Assembly (NCBI RefSeq): GCF_012927325.1
Contig: NZ_JABBGI010000003.1
Coordinates: forward strand, 62,001-126,000
DNA: 64,000 bases
Source of the DNA: Chryseobacterium antibioticum
GTDB taxonomy: Bacteria > Bacteroidota > Bacteroidia > Flavobacteriales > Weeksellaceae
Reading direction: 5' to 3'
The position numbers and the translations under genes are program-made. Shown here one piece after another: positions 17,233-23,994 of the stretch (position 1 is its first letter; each line of letters starts with the position of its first letter). Under the pieces are notes generated by a model. That model saw nothing but the letters and a program-made list of their open reading frames with translations, was not told the origin of the DNA and made no database searches.

Positions 17233-18783
17233 ATGGCAAACAAAGAAGAGTTTAAAAATTCTTTATCCAGAATGTTTCGGGCGAGAATCCCCTTTATCTC
17301 GATTCGGAGCATAGAAAGATCTAGAGTTTTAGAAATAATACAGCAGCTATCGGAAGAAATTAATATTCCGATCTACATCCATAGCTTATCGCATGGAACA
17401 ATGGATATCAAAACTAAAAAAGCAGTCAATGATGACCGTTCTGTCGCCGGCGGAATCGATTTTGCCGTGCAGAATATTTCACAAAGACAAAACCTTACCT
17501 TTATTTTCACAGAAGTAAGTGATATTGAAGATGATAACATCGTTTCCAGACATATCTATGATTGTGTGGTCCAAGCTATTGAAAAAGGCGGAAGTATCTG
17601 TATAATCTCCACAAAAAGCGTGTGGTCGCAGTTGCAACGTTTAGGAATGACCCTTACGTTGGACCCTCCTAACGAAGAAGAAATGCTGACCGTTGTCAAA
17701 GATTGTGTAGTACCATACAAAGGTTCTATTCCTATCGACTGGGAAGAAAATGACTTTAAAATGGCGGCAACCATTTTGGCCAATATGACTAAAATAGAAG
17801 CTGAAAATGTTTTGGCAACCCAAATGGCCAAAGGTTCTCTTACAAAAGACGACATCAAAAGCCTAAGCATGGAAAAAGATAAACTTTTCAGTGATATTTC
17901 CGGTCTTGAAAAGGTAAAATTAGACCCCTCTTTAATATCTGTAGGAGGACTTAGCGGCTTACATCAGTGGCTTGATAATCAGAAACAGCTATTAACCGCA
18001 GATTTAAAATCAAGGAAGCTTCGTCCGCCGAGAGGTGTATTATTGGTGGGAGTTCCCGGTTGTGGAAAATCTTTGTCAGCAAAATTCATCGCTGCTACAT
18101 GGAATCTTCCATTGTACCGCTTAGATTTTGCATCCATTCAGGGAATGTATGTGGGTCAGTCTGAAAACAGGTTAAAAGAGGCCTTTGAATCAGCAGACAA
18201 TGCAGCACCTTGTATTTTATGGATTGATGAAATTGAAAAAGGATTAGCTGCTAACGCCAACGATTCATCAGGAGTAACCACAAGAATGATCGGTCAGTTT
18301 CTATTCTGGCTGCAGGAAAGCACAGAAAAAGTTTTTGTGGTAGCCACGGCCAATGATGTTACAAAACTCCCTCCGGAACTGCTTAGAAAAGGCAGGTTCG
18401 ATGAACTTTTCTTTGTAGACCTTCCACAGGATCAGGAAAGAGCAGATATTATCAATCTTTATGTTAAAAAGAATCTTTTATCACCACCTTCTTCTCCGAC
18501 TTTTGAAAAGCTGGTAGAAATTTCAGCAGGCTTCGCCGGATCTGACTTGGAAGGAGCTGTAAGAGATGTCGCGATACAGGCCGTAATCAATGGAGATTCT
18601 TTTATCAGCGACGAGCTCTATGAAAAATGCTTTCTGAATATTGTTCCACTGAGCAAAACCAGCCCGGAAAGAATTGAAGCAATTAGAAACTGGGGCAAAG
18701 AAAGAGCCTTGCCCGCTTCAGGCCTAACATGGAATTCCTCTCCGAACGATAAAATTTCCCCTAAGCGTACCATCATTATATAA
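17233..18783 (+). CDS. AAA+ ATPase of the Ycf46-like type
   Basis: ATP-driven remodelling enzyme, 516 residues. The N-terminal about 240 residues (FRARIPFISIRSIERSRVLE, LTFIFTEVSDIEDD, GGSICIISTKSVW) resemble the degenerate N-domain of Ycf46-type proteins. The AAA module follows: Walker A GVPGCGKS near 273, pore-loop-like QGMYVGQSENRL, Walker B ILWIDEIEKG near 328, sensor-1 VVATAND, arginine finger in LRKGRFDELFF, and a lid with SAGFAGSDLEGAVRD. Ycf46 relatives occur in cyanobacteria and plastids and elsewhere, with poorly defined roles. Last gene of the operon, followed by a perfect 12-bp terminator stem. Confidence 0.88.
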   Translation: MANKEEFKNSLSRMFRARIPFISIRSIERSRVLEIIQQLSEEINIPIYIHSLSHGTMDIKTKKAVNDDRSVAGGIDFAVQNISQRQNLTFIFTEVSDIEDDNIVSRHIYDCVVQAIEKGGSICIISTKSVWSQLQRLGMTLTLDPPNEEEMLTVVKDCVVPYKGSIPIDWEENDFKMAATILANMTKIEAENVLATQMAKGSLTKDDIKSLSMEKDKLFSDISGLEKVKLDPSLISVGGLSGLHQWLDNQKQLLTADLKSRKLRPPRGVLLVGVPGCGKSLSAKFIAATWNLPLYRLDFASIQGMYVGQSENRLKEAFESADNAAPCILWIDEIEKGLAANANDSSGVTTRMIGQFLFWLQESTEKVFVVATANDVTKLPPELLRKGRFDELFFVDLPQDQERADIINLYVKKNLLSPPSSPTFEKLVEISAGFAGSDLEGAVRDVAIQAVINGDSFISDELYEKCFLNIVPLSKTSPERIEAIRNWGKERALPASGLTWNSSPNDKISPKRTIII

Positions 18784-18807
18784 GGGTGATTCTACAAAAT
18801 TCATCTA

Positions 18808-18867
18808 CAAACCTTTCAATTTCATTGAAAGGTTTTTCTGTTTTACGGATTCCCGTAAGGAAAACCT
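18808..18867 (+). repeat. 60-bp terminator-operator block, copy 2
   Basis: Direct repeat of 14261-14320 with two mismatches. It contains the terminator stem 18809-18820/18824-18835 and the perfect dyad at 18843-18858. With copy 1 it brackets the AAA+ operon. Confidence 0.9.
18809..18837 (+). terminator. Terminator of the AAA+ operon
   Basis: Perfect 12-bp stem AAACCTTTCAAT/ATTGAAAGGTTT with a three-base loop and following T's, 25 bp after the ATPase stop. Confidence 0.88.
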
Positions 18868-18887
18868 TTTTTCTCGGGATATTTTTG
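18843..18887 (+). promoter_or_regulatory. Dyad operator and -7 box of the 18926 gene
   Basis: Perfect dyad TTACGG-ATTC-CCGTAA (18843-18858), a 21-bp gap, then TATTTTTG (18880-18887). Sequence and spacing repeat the promoter at 14296-14340, although the 12 bases just before the box differ. Confidence 0.7.
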
Positions 18888-18925
18888 AAGAAGAAATTTA
18901 AACAACAATTATAAAAACCACTTCC

Positions 18926-19585
18926 ATGAATAAGATAGATGTTAAGCCCAAACCTTTTTTCTTAAAAAAAAGATTTTTAATTCCTTTTGGAATATTACTC
19001 TTATTATTAATTAAATGTACAAAAACAGATACATCTACTCCACAAAATAAAAAAGTTTCAATTCAGACGGAAAAAAAATCAGAAGAAAAAATAGATCTTA
19101 AAACAAAGCTGGAAAACAATATTAAAGGAATTGATGAAGGTCAGGATTTGGCAAAAAATGTAAAATCTTTAGATGGAATAGTAATAGTACTGGCTCTCTA
19201 TAAAGTTTATTCTTCCATTATCAATGAAGGAAAATCTAGCAAAAACAATGATGAACAGGAGTTGGCAAAAAAGTTAGAAAAAAAAGTTATTGATTCTCAA
19301 GTTAAAACATTTCCAAAACTGAGACGTATCTATTATGAACTAATAAAAGAAAAACTTTGGGTAAATGATGTTGATGTTAAAATTTTGGGTCCAAACAATA
19401 AGACTATTCAATTTACGGCAGGTTATTTTGCATCTAATAAAAACATTCAGGAAACACAGACAACTCTTCATGAAATGCTCTTAAACTTAAGATTTAAACA
19501 GACACAATACAAATGGTACTCGGGTGATGATGAATATACATATTACAATATAGAATCATCCAAAGATTCTGAAATTATAGATTAA
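18926..19585 (+). CDS. Unrecognised membrane-anchored protein
   Basis: Not recognised; 219 residues. A basic N-terminus precedes one hydrophobic segment (FLIPFGILLLLLIKC, about 19-33) followed directly by Cys and a Thr/Ser/Lys-rich linker, so it is either a signal anchor or an atypical lipoprotein. The rest is charged and probably extracytoplasmic (GIDEGQDLAKNVKSLDGI, KTFPKLRRIYYELIKEKLWV, ILGPNNKTIQFTAGYFASNK). Its promoter is the second member of the dyad family, so it should respond to the same signal as the AAA+ operon. The coding sequence looks more A-rich than the surrounding genes. Confidence 0.7.
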   Translation: MNKIDVKPKPFFLKKRFLIPFGILLLLLIKCTKTDTSTPQNKKVSIQTEKKSEEKIDLKTKLENNIKGIDEGQDLAKNVKSLDGIVIVLALYKVYSSIINEGKSSKNNDEQELAKKLEKKVIDSQVKTFPKLRRIYYELIKEKLWVNDVDVKILGPNNKTIQFTAGYFASNKNIQETQTTLHEMLLNLRFKQTQYKWYSGDDEYTYYNIESSKDSEIID

Positions 19586-19632
19586 AACACTCATAACCAT
19601 GAAAACTCTTATCATATAAAAACAATAACACC

Positions 19633-19935
19633 ATGAAAAAACTACTATTCACATCCCTTTTAGCTACGGGATTACTCTCTCCTGCGAGCTTTACAGCATC
19701 AGTAAACAACACTGTTTCCAAAACGGAACTGGCATCCAAAAAACAAAAGAAAAAATCGAAAAAGAGCAAGAGCAGCTCCAACTCTAGTTCTAAAAGGTCA
19801 AAGTCCTATTCACAAAGTCGAGGATGCACTTATAATGGGAGTCAGTTGTATGTAGGAAAAAGAGGAGGCTGCTATTACTACACGGGAAATAGTAAACAAT
19901 ATGTAGATCGGTCCTATTGTTCTGGTTGCAACTAA
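19633..19935 (+). CDS. Small secreted basic protein with PBCV-adaptor-like C-terminal motif
   Basis: 100 residues: a signal peptide (MKKLLFTSLLATGLLSPASF), a Lys/Ser-rich low-complexity linker (KKQKKKSKKSKSSSNSSSKR), and a compact C-terminal motif with YVGKRGGCYYYTGNSKQYV and CSGC. The pattern (Y-x-G-x-RGG-x-Y-Y ... K-x-YV) resembles the PBCV-specific basic adaptor domain. Four cysteines there suggest disulfides or metal binding outside the cytoplasm. No promoter is evident in the 47-bp gap after the 18926 gene, so the two may be cotranscribed. Function unknown. Confidence 0.72.
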   Translation: MKKLLFTSLLATGLLSPASFTASVNNTVSKTELASKKQKKKSKKSKSSSNSSSKRSKSYSQSRGCTYNGSQLYVGKRGGCYYYTGNSKQYVDRSYCSGCN

Positions 19936-19978
19936 CCTGAATTTAGGTCAAAACTCTAAAAACATTCACCATATATAA

Positions 19979-20005
19979 AAAAAGCGAAGATTTCTCTTCG
20001 CTTTT
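19979..20005. terminator. Bidirectional terminator
   Basis: A perfect stem AAAGCGAAGA/TCTTCGCTTT (19981-19990 with 19994-20003) flanked by A's and T's. It serves the plus-strand small secreted gene and the minus-strand acetyltransferase, ending next to the latter's stop codon. Confidence 0.9.
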
Positions 20006-20006
20006 T

Positions 20007-20447
20007 TTATTTTCTGATCATTTCCGTGTGGGGAATATCATCTTCCAGATATTTTTTCCCGGTATCTATAAATCTGAATTCGGAGTAAAATCTTAATAAA
20101 TAATCCTGTGCTGAAATCCTGATCTCAGAAGTATGGAAACGGTTTTCTATCGTTTCTACAGCATACCTGATCAGTTGTCTGCCCAGGTTTTTACCTCTCG
20201 CCTGCTCTGTGGTAAGAACTCTCCCGAAAGAAGTTTCCTCAAACTTGATTCCCTTATCAAAAACACGGCAGTAAGCAAGGATCTGCCCCTCTTCTTCAGC
20301 CCAGATATGAATTCCTTTCTGGTCGTAATTATCCAGATCAGGATAAGGACAGTTCTGTTCGATCACAAAAACATCAATACGGGCTTTTAAAACAGCATAC
20401 AGCTCAGGAACCGTAAACTCATCAAAGGTTTTAATTTTCCAAATCAT
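20007..20447 (-). CDS. elaA: GNAT acetyltransferase, ElaA family
   Basis: Predicted acetyl-CoA-dependent N-acetyltransferase, 146 residues. The ElaA hallmark FVIEQNCPYPDLDNYD is near residues 27-42; the acetyl-CoA loop region reads ARGKNLGRQLIRYAV (Q/RxxGxG/A-like, with N replacing the second position), and the family ending FYSEFRFIDTGKKYLEDDIP is intact. Substrate unknown in this family. The start overlaps the engB stop by one base, so the two form an operon with engB first. Confidence 0.88.
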   Translation of the reverse strand: MIWKIKTFDEFTVPELYAVLKARIDVFVIEQNCPYPDLDNYDQKGIHIWAEEEGQILAYCRVFDKGIKFEETSFGRVLTTEQARGKNLGRQLIRYAVETIENRFHTSEIRISAQDYLLRFYSEFRFIDTGKKYLEDDIPHTEMIRK

Positions 20448-21070
20448 TACTCCTCAAAACTTACACTGTTATTTTTCAAAAATTCATTCGTTGTCTGAAT
20501 GAAATTAAGGATCTCATCCCCTCCGGTTTTCTTTTCTGCAGAAGTCACATATATTTCAGGCAGGTCTGCCCACGTTTTATGCAGTTCATTTTTATAATTT
20601 TCCACATTCTGAATGGTAACATTCGGTTTCAGTTTATCCGCTTTAGTGAAAACAATCGAAAAAGGAATTCCGCTTTCCCCGCACCATTGGATAAATTCCA
20701 GATCTATCTTTTGTGGAGTATGTCTTGCATCTATCAGAACAAAAAGGTTTACCAGGTTTCTCCTGTTCAAAATATAATTGGTGATCAGTTTTTCAAAATC
20801 CTTTCTGATCGATTTTGAAACCTTTGCATATCCATAACCCGGTAAATCCGTCAGATACCAGTTTTCATTCACTAAAAAATGATTGATCAGCTGAGTTTTC
20901 CCTGGAGTTCCGGAGGTCTTTGCCAAGTCCTTGTGATTCATCATTGCATTGATCAATGAAGATTTTCCAACATTCGACCTTCCGATAAAAGCATACTCAG
21001 GCATCGTAGGTTCAGGGCATTCCTGCCATTTTCCGCTACTTTTTACAAATTCTGCTGTTTTTATAACCAT
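20447..21070 (-). CDS. engB: Ribosome biogenesis GTPase EngB/YsxC
   Basis: Essential GTPase in large-subunit assembly. G1 GRSNVGKSSL starts at residue 30; G2 region TPGKTQL, G3 DLPGYGYAK, G4 TKAD and G5 TSAEKKTGG are all visible. The length of 207 residues is normal. In the EngB group the G3 sequence LPGYGYA is diagnostic. It is transcribed divergently from nothing nearby but follows, on the same strand, the terminator of the hydrolase gene. Confidence 0.96.
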   Translation of the reverse strand: MVIKTAEFVKSSGKWQECPEPTMPEYAFIGRSNVGKSSLINAMMNHKDLAKTSGTPGKTQLINHFLVNENWYLTDLPGYGYAKVSKSIRKDFEKLITNYILNRRNLVNLFVLIDARHTPQKIDLEFIQWCGESGIPFSIVFTKADKLKPNVTIQNVENYKNELHKTWADLPEIYVTSAEKKTGGDEILNFIQTTNEFLKNNSVSFEE

Positions 21071-21087
21071 TTTTGACTATTTTTTAG

Positions 21088-21122
21088 AAAAACAAACCAT
21101 TAAGAAAAGCTCTTAATGGTTT
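21088..21122 (-). terminator. Terminator of the alpha/beta hydrolase gene
   Basis: Perfect 12-bp stem AAACCATTAAGA/TCTTAATGGTTT (21094-21105 with 21111-21122). On the minus strand it is followed by TTTGTTTTTCT, giving a usable T tract before engB. Confidence 0.8.
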
Positions 21123-21135
21123 ATTATTATTTGTT

Positions 21136-21897
21136 TTAAACTTTATCTTTTAACCAGCTGTACAGAATTTCATTGAATTCGTCCGGCTTTTCCATCATCG
21201 CAGCATGTCCGCATTTCTCAATCCAGAATAAATCTGAATTCGGAATAAACTTATTCATATCTTCAGCGACTTCAGGTGGCGTTACATTATCCTGTCTTCC
21301 CCAGATCAGACAAGTTGGCGTCGTAATCTTAGGAAGGTCATGCAACATATTGTGTTTGATGGCACTTCTTGCCAGCATTACCGTTTTTATTCCTTTCATC
21401 CTGTCGTTCACTACAGAAAAAACTTCGTCTACAAGAGCTTCTGTGGCGATAGCAGGATCATAGAAAACTTCTTCCGTTTTCTTCCTTATATAGGAACGGT
21501 CATTTTTTCTCGGGAAACTATCTCCGAAAGTTCTTTCATACAATCCCGAGCTTCCTGTTAAAACAAGATTCTTAACCAGGTCCGGTCTTGCTAAAGTCAT
21601 AATCAATCCTACATGCCCACCCATGGAGTTTCCAACAATGGTAACAGGTTCAGTCATATGACTCTCTATAAACTTGATAATATATTTTGCAAGAGTGGTA
21701 AGATTAGTATTGAGTACCGGCAGATCGTAGATAGGCAACTGAGGAACATATACTTTGAACCCCTTTTCCGAAAAAAAATCTACCATCTTATCGAAATTAC
21801 TCAAACCACCCATTAAACCGTGCAACAGCACCAATGGATGTCCTTCTCCCGCCTCTATAAAAGTATATTTCTTTTCTTTTTTTGTACTAAATATCAT
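21136..21897 (-). CDS. Alpha/beta hydrolase
   Basis: Cytoplasmic serine hydrolase of unknown substrate, 253 residues from the ATG at 21897; an in-frame TTG at 21942 would place the start upstream of the promoter box. Seen: oxyanion-hole HG (VLLHGLMGG), nucleophile elbow GNSMGG with Ser91, catalytic acid in WGRQDNVTP, and catalytic His in CGHAAMMEKP. This is the MhpC/BioH-like core fold with a small cap. Transcribed divergently from mraZ with about 270 bp between starts. Confidence 0.9.
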   Translation of the reverse strand: MIFSTKKEKKYTFIEAGEGHPLVLLHGLMGGLSNFDKMVDFFSEKGFKVYVPQLPIYDLPVLNTNLTTLAKYIIKFIESHMTEPVTIVGNSMGGHVGLIMTLARPDLVKNLVLTGSSGLYERTFGDSFPRKNDRSYIRKKTEEVFYDPAIATEALVDEVFSVVNDRMKGIKTVMLARSAIKHNMLHDLPKITTPTCLIWGRQDNVTPPEVAEDMNKFIPNSDLFWIEKCGHAAMMEKPDEFNEILYSWLKDKV

Positions 21898-21919
21898 AAA
21901 ATGCCTTAATAAAGCTCTG

Positions 21920-21927
21920 CAAAAATA
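21920..21927 (-). promoter_or_regulatory. -7 promoter box of the hydrolase gene
   Basis: The minus strand reads TATTTTTG, a full TAnnTTTG match, 22 nt upstream of the ATG at 21897. Confidence 0.6.
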
Positions 21928-22120
21928 CAAATTAAACCTCAAAAATTTTTTGATTACCCTAATTTAAAGTAAAAATAATATAATATCATCCTTTTTCTTT
22001 ACTTTTTTCAAAACCTCTTTACTATGGCCTAAATAATACTTTTTACAACATACCATATATCAAATACTTACCCCAGTGAAATTCAATCTTTAATAAAACT
22101 TATTAACATTAAGTCAAAAA

Positions 22121-22145
22121 GTGGGAAAAAGTGGGAAATTTTGGA
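22121..22145 (+). promoter_or_regulatory. MraZ box (direct GTGGG repeats)
   Basis: GTGGGAAAAA, GTGGGAAATT and TTGGAAATTA follow each other in 10-bp steps, the arrangement MraZ binds to repress its own operon in bacteria studied so far. It lies just upstream of the mraZ -7 box. Confidence 0.8.
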
Positions 22146-22155
22146 AATTATTATA

Positions 22156-22163
22156 TAAATTTG
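22156..22163 (+). promoter_or_regulatory. -7 promoter box of the dcw cluster
   Basis: TAAATTTG fits TAnnTTTG. The box ends only 6 bases before the mraZ ATG at 22170, so the transcript is probably leaderless or nearly so. Confidence 0.7.
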
Positions 22164-22169
22164 TCCCAA

Positions 22170-22628
22170 ATGAAAAGTTTCATTGGAACATATGAGTGTA
22201 AAATTGACGACAAAGGCCGTTTAAAAGTTCCCTCCTCCCTGATCAATCAGATGGAAAACTTCGACGATAAGGCATTTGTAGTCAAGAGATCTGTGTTCCA
22301 ACCTTGTCTGGAGGTCTATCCCATGAATGCATGGGACAAACTGATGGGCAAAATTAATAAACTAAACAGGTTCATTAAAAAGAATGCTGATTTCATTCGA
22401 ATGTTTACGGCAGGTGTAAAAACAGTAGAACTGGACAATGCAGGAAGACTTCAGATCTCAAAAGATCTGGTTCATTTTGCAAACCTTCAGAAAGACACTG
22501 TTATTACAAGCGCAGGAGAGCTTTTTGAGATTTGGGATAAAGAAGCCTATGAAAAGGTGATCTCTACCAATGAAGCTGATTTTGCCAGCCTTGCTGAAGA
22601 TGTAATGGGCTCTTTAGATGAAGAATAA
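22170..22628 (+). CDS. mraZ: Transcriptional regulator MraZ
   Basis: DNA-binding regulator of the division and cell-wall cluster, 152 residues from the ATG at 22170; a GTG at 22131 falls inside the MraZ box and is rejected. Two AbrB-like halves are visible: IGTYECKIDDKGRLKVPSSL and VELDNAGRLQISKDLVHFAN, each with the DxxGRxxxP/S motif. It heads the dcw cluster, as usual, and its binding repeats lie directly upstream, so autoregulation is likely. Confidence 0.96.
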   Translation: MKSFIGTYECKIDDKGRLKVPSSLINQMENFDDKAFVVKRSVFQPCLEVYPMNAWDKLMGKINKLNRFIKKNADFIRMFTAGVKTVELDNAGRLQISKDLVHFANLQKDTVITSAGELFEIWDKEAYEKVISTNEADFASLAEDVMGSLDEE

Positions 22629-22671
22629 ACCGCGCTTGCTGTAAAGGGCAAGGTAAAAAACACAATTAAGT

Positions 22672-23565
22672 ATGTACCACAACCCCGTTTTATTGAAGCA
22701 GAGTGTTGATGATTTGGTGACGAATCCTGACGGAATATATGTGGACTGCACTTTTGGAGGAGGAGGCCACTCAAGAGAAATTCTGAGCAGACTTTCAGAG
22801 AAAGGAAAACTTTTCAGTTTTGACCAGGATCTGGATGCCCTTAAAAATACAATCGATGATCCGAGATTTACCCTGGTCAATCAGAATTTTAGATTTCTGG
22901 AAAACTCCATGCTGATGTATGGTTTTCCTCAGGTTGATGGTGTATTGGCAGACCTTGGTGTTTCCTCCCATCAGTTTGATGAAGCGGAAAGAGGCTTTTC
23001 TACAAGAAACAATGCCCCTCTGGATATGCGAATGAATGTCATGCAGAGCCTTGATGCTAAGAAAGTGATCAATGAATATGAAGAAACTGAGCTTGCCGAT
23101 ATATTTTATTACTACGGTGAGTTGAGAGAAGCAAGAAAACTGGCAAGAGACATCGTTCACCACAGAAAAACAAAAATCATCAATACCACCGAGGATCTGA
23201 AAAAGCTTTTCAGCTATCTTCCGCCTCACAAGGTGAATAAATTCTATGCACAGCTTTTCCAGGCAATAAGAATAGAGGTTAACCAGGAACTTGAAGCATT
23301 GAAAGAAATGCTTGTTCAAGCTTACAATATTTTAAGACCGGAAGGAAGGCTTGTTGTGATTTCTTACCATTCATTAGAAGACCGTTTGGTAAAAAGATTC
23401 CTTAAAAATGGAATGTTTGAAGGAGAACAGCAAAGAGACATCTACGGAAATTATAAAAAGGTATTTGAATTGCTTAAGACTAAAGCCATCATCCCAGACG
23501 ACAAGGAGATTGAAGAAAACTCAAGAGCAAGAAGTGCTAAAATGAGAACTGGAATAAAAGTATAA
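22672..23565 (+). CDS. rsmH: 16S rRNA m4C1402 methyltransferase RsmH
   Basis: Methylates N4 of C1402 in 16S rRNA using SAM. Seen in 297 residues: the start YHNPVLLKQSVDDL, SAM-binding DCTFGGGGHSREIL, GVLADLGVSSHQFDEAERGF, the PLDMRM motif, and the C-terminal SYHSLEDRLVKRF and ARSAKMRTG. Canonical second gene of the cluster, 43 bp after mraZ. Confidence 0.97.
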   Translation: MYHNPVLLKQSVDDLVTNPDGIYVDCTFGGGGHSREILSRLSEKGKLFSFDQDLDALKNTIDDPRFTLVNQNFRFLENSMLMYGFPQVDGVLADLGVSSHQFDEAERGFSTRNNAPLDMRMNVMQSLDAKKVINEYEETELADIFYYYGELREARKLARDIVHHRKTKIINTTEDLKKLFSYLPPHKVNKFYAQLFQAIRIEVNQELEALKEMLVQAYNILRPEGRLVVISYHSLEDRLVKRFLKNGMFEGEQQRDIYGNYKKVFELLKTKAIIPDDKEIEENSRARSAKMRTGIKV

Positions 23566-23625
23566 ATGATAAAATATAAATGATAAATGATTCAAAACAT
23601 CAATTATCATTTATCAACTATAAAC
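23566..23625. repeat. ATAAATGAT-type palindromic spacer element
   Basis: TGATAAATGATT (23581-23592) faces AATTATCATTTATCA (about 23604-23618), forming an AT-rich hairpin between rsmH and ftsL. A related palindrome occupies the ftsA-ftsZ spacer at 37099-37205. Confidence 0.6.
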
Positions 23626-23628
23626 AAC

Positions 23629-23994
23629 GTGGCAAAAAGAACAACAAACCGCCCTCAGAAAAGACTCACTTTTATAGACATTATAAAAGGAAACTTTCTG
23701 AACCGTGATGAGATCAAAACTCATTATAAGTATTTTTTACTGTTGTTCATTCTGATGATGGCGATGATCTTTAGCAATCACCTCGTCAACAAGAAGATTA
23801 AAATTGTCAATGCTTTAAAAGAAGAAACAGAAGAATATAAATCAAGAAACGCTTACGCCCAGAGTAAGCTGATCAAAGTGAAAATGGAATCGCAACTGGG
23901 GAAGGAAGTAGCAAAGGACTCATTGATGACTTTGGAAAATCATCCCCATAAACTGCTCATAAAACTAGACAGTACAGATGCAAAAACAAAATGA
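23629..23994 (+). CDS. ftsL: FtsL-like cell-division protein
   Basis: Small bitopic division protein expected to join the FtsQLB complex and activate FtsWI. The GTG at 23629 gives 121 residues starting MAKRTTNRPQKRLTF; an ATG at 23587 would add 14 residues encoded by the hairpin repeat and is less likely. One TM segment near 37-56 (YFLLLFILMMAMIFSNHLV) is followed by a coiled coil (NALKEETEEYKSRNAYAQSK). The stop lies 17 bp inside ftsI, so the two genes overlap. Assignment rests on position and topology because FtsL sequences are poorly conserved. Confidence 0.8.
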   Translation: MAKRTTNRPQKRLTFIDIIKGNFLNRDEIKTHYKYFLLLFILMMAMIFSNHLVNKKIKIVNALKEETEEYKSRNAYAQSKLIKVKMESQLGKEVAKDSLMTLENHPHKLLIKLDSTDAKTK

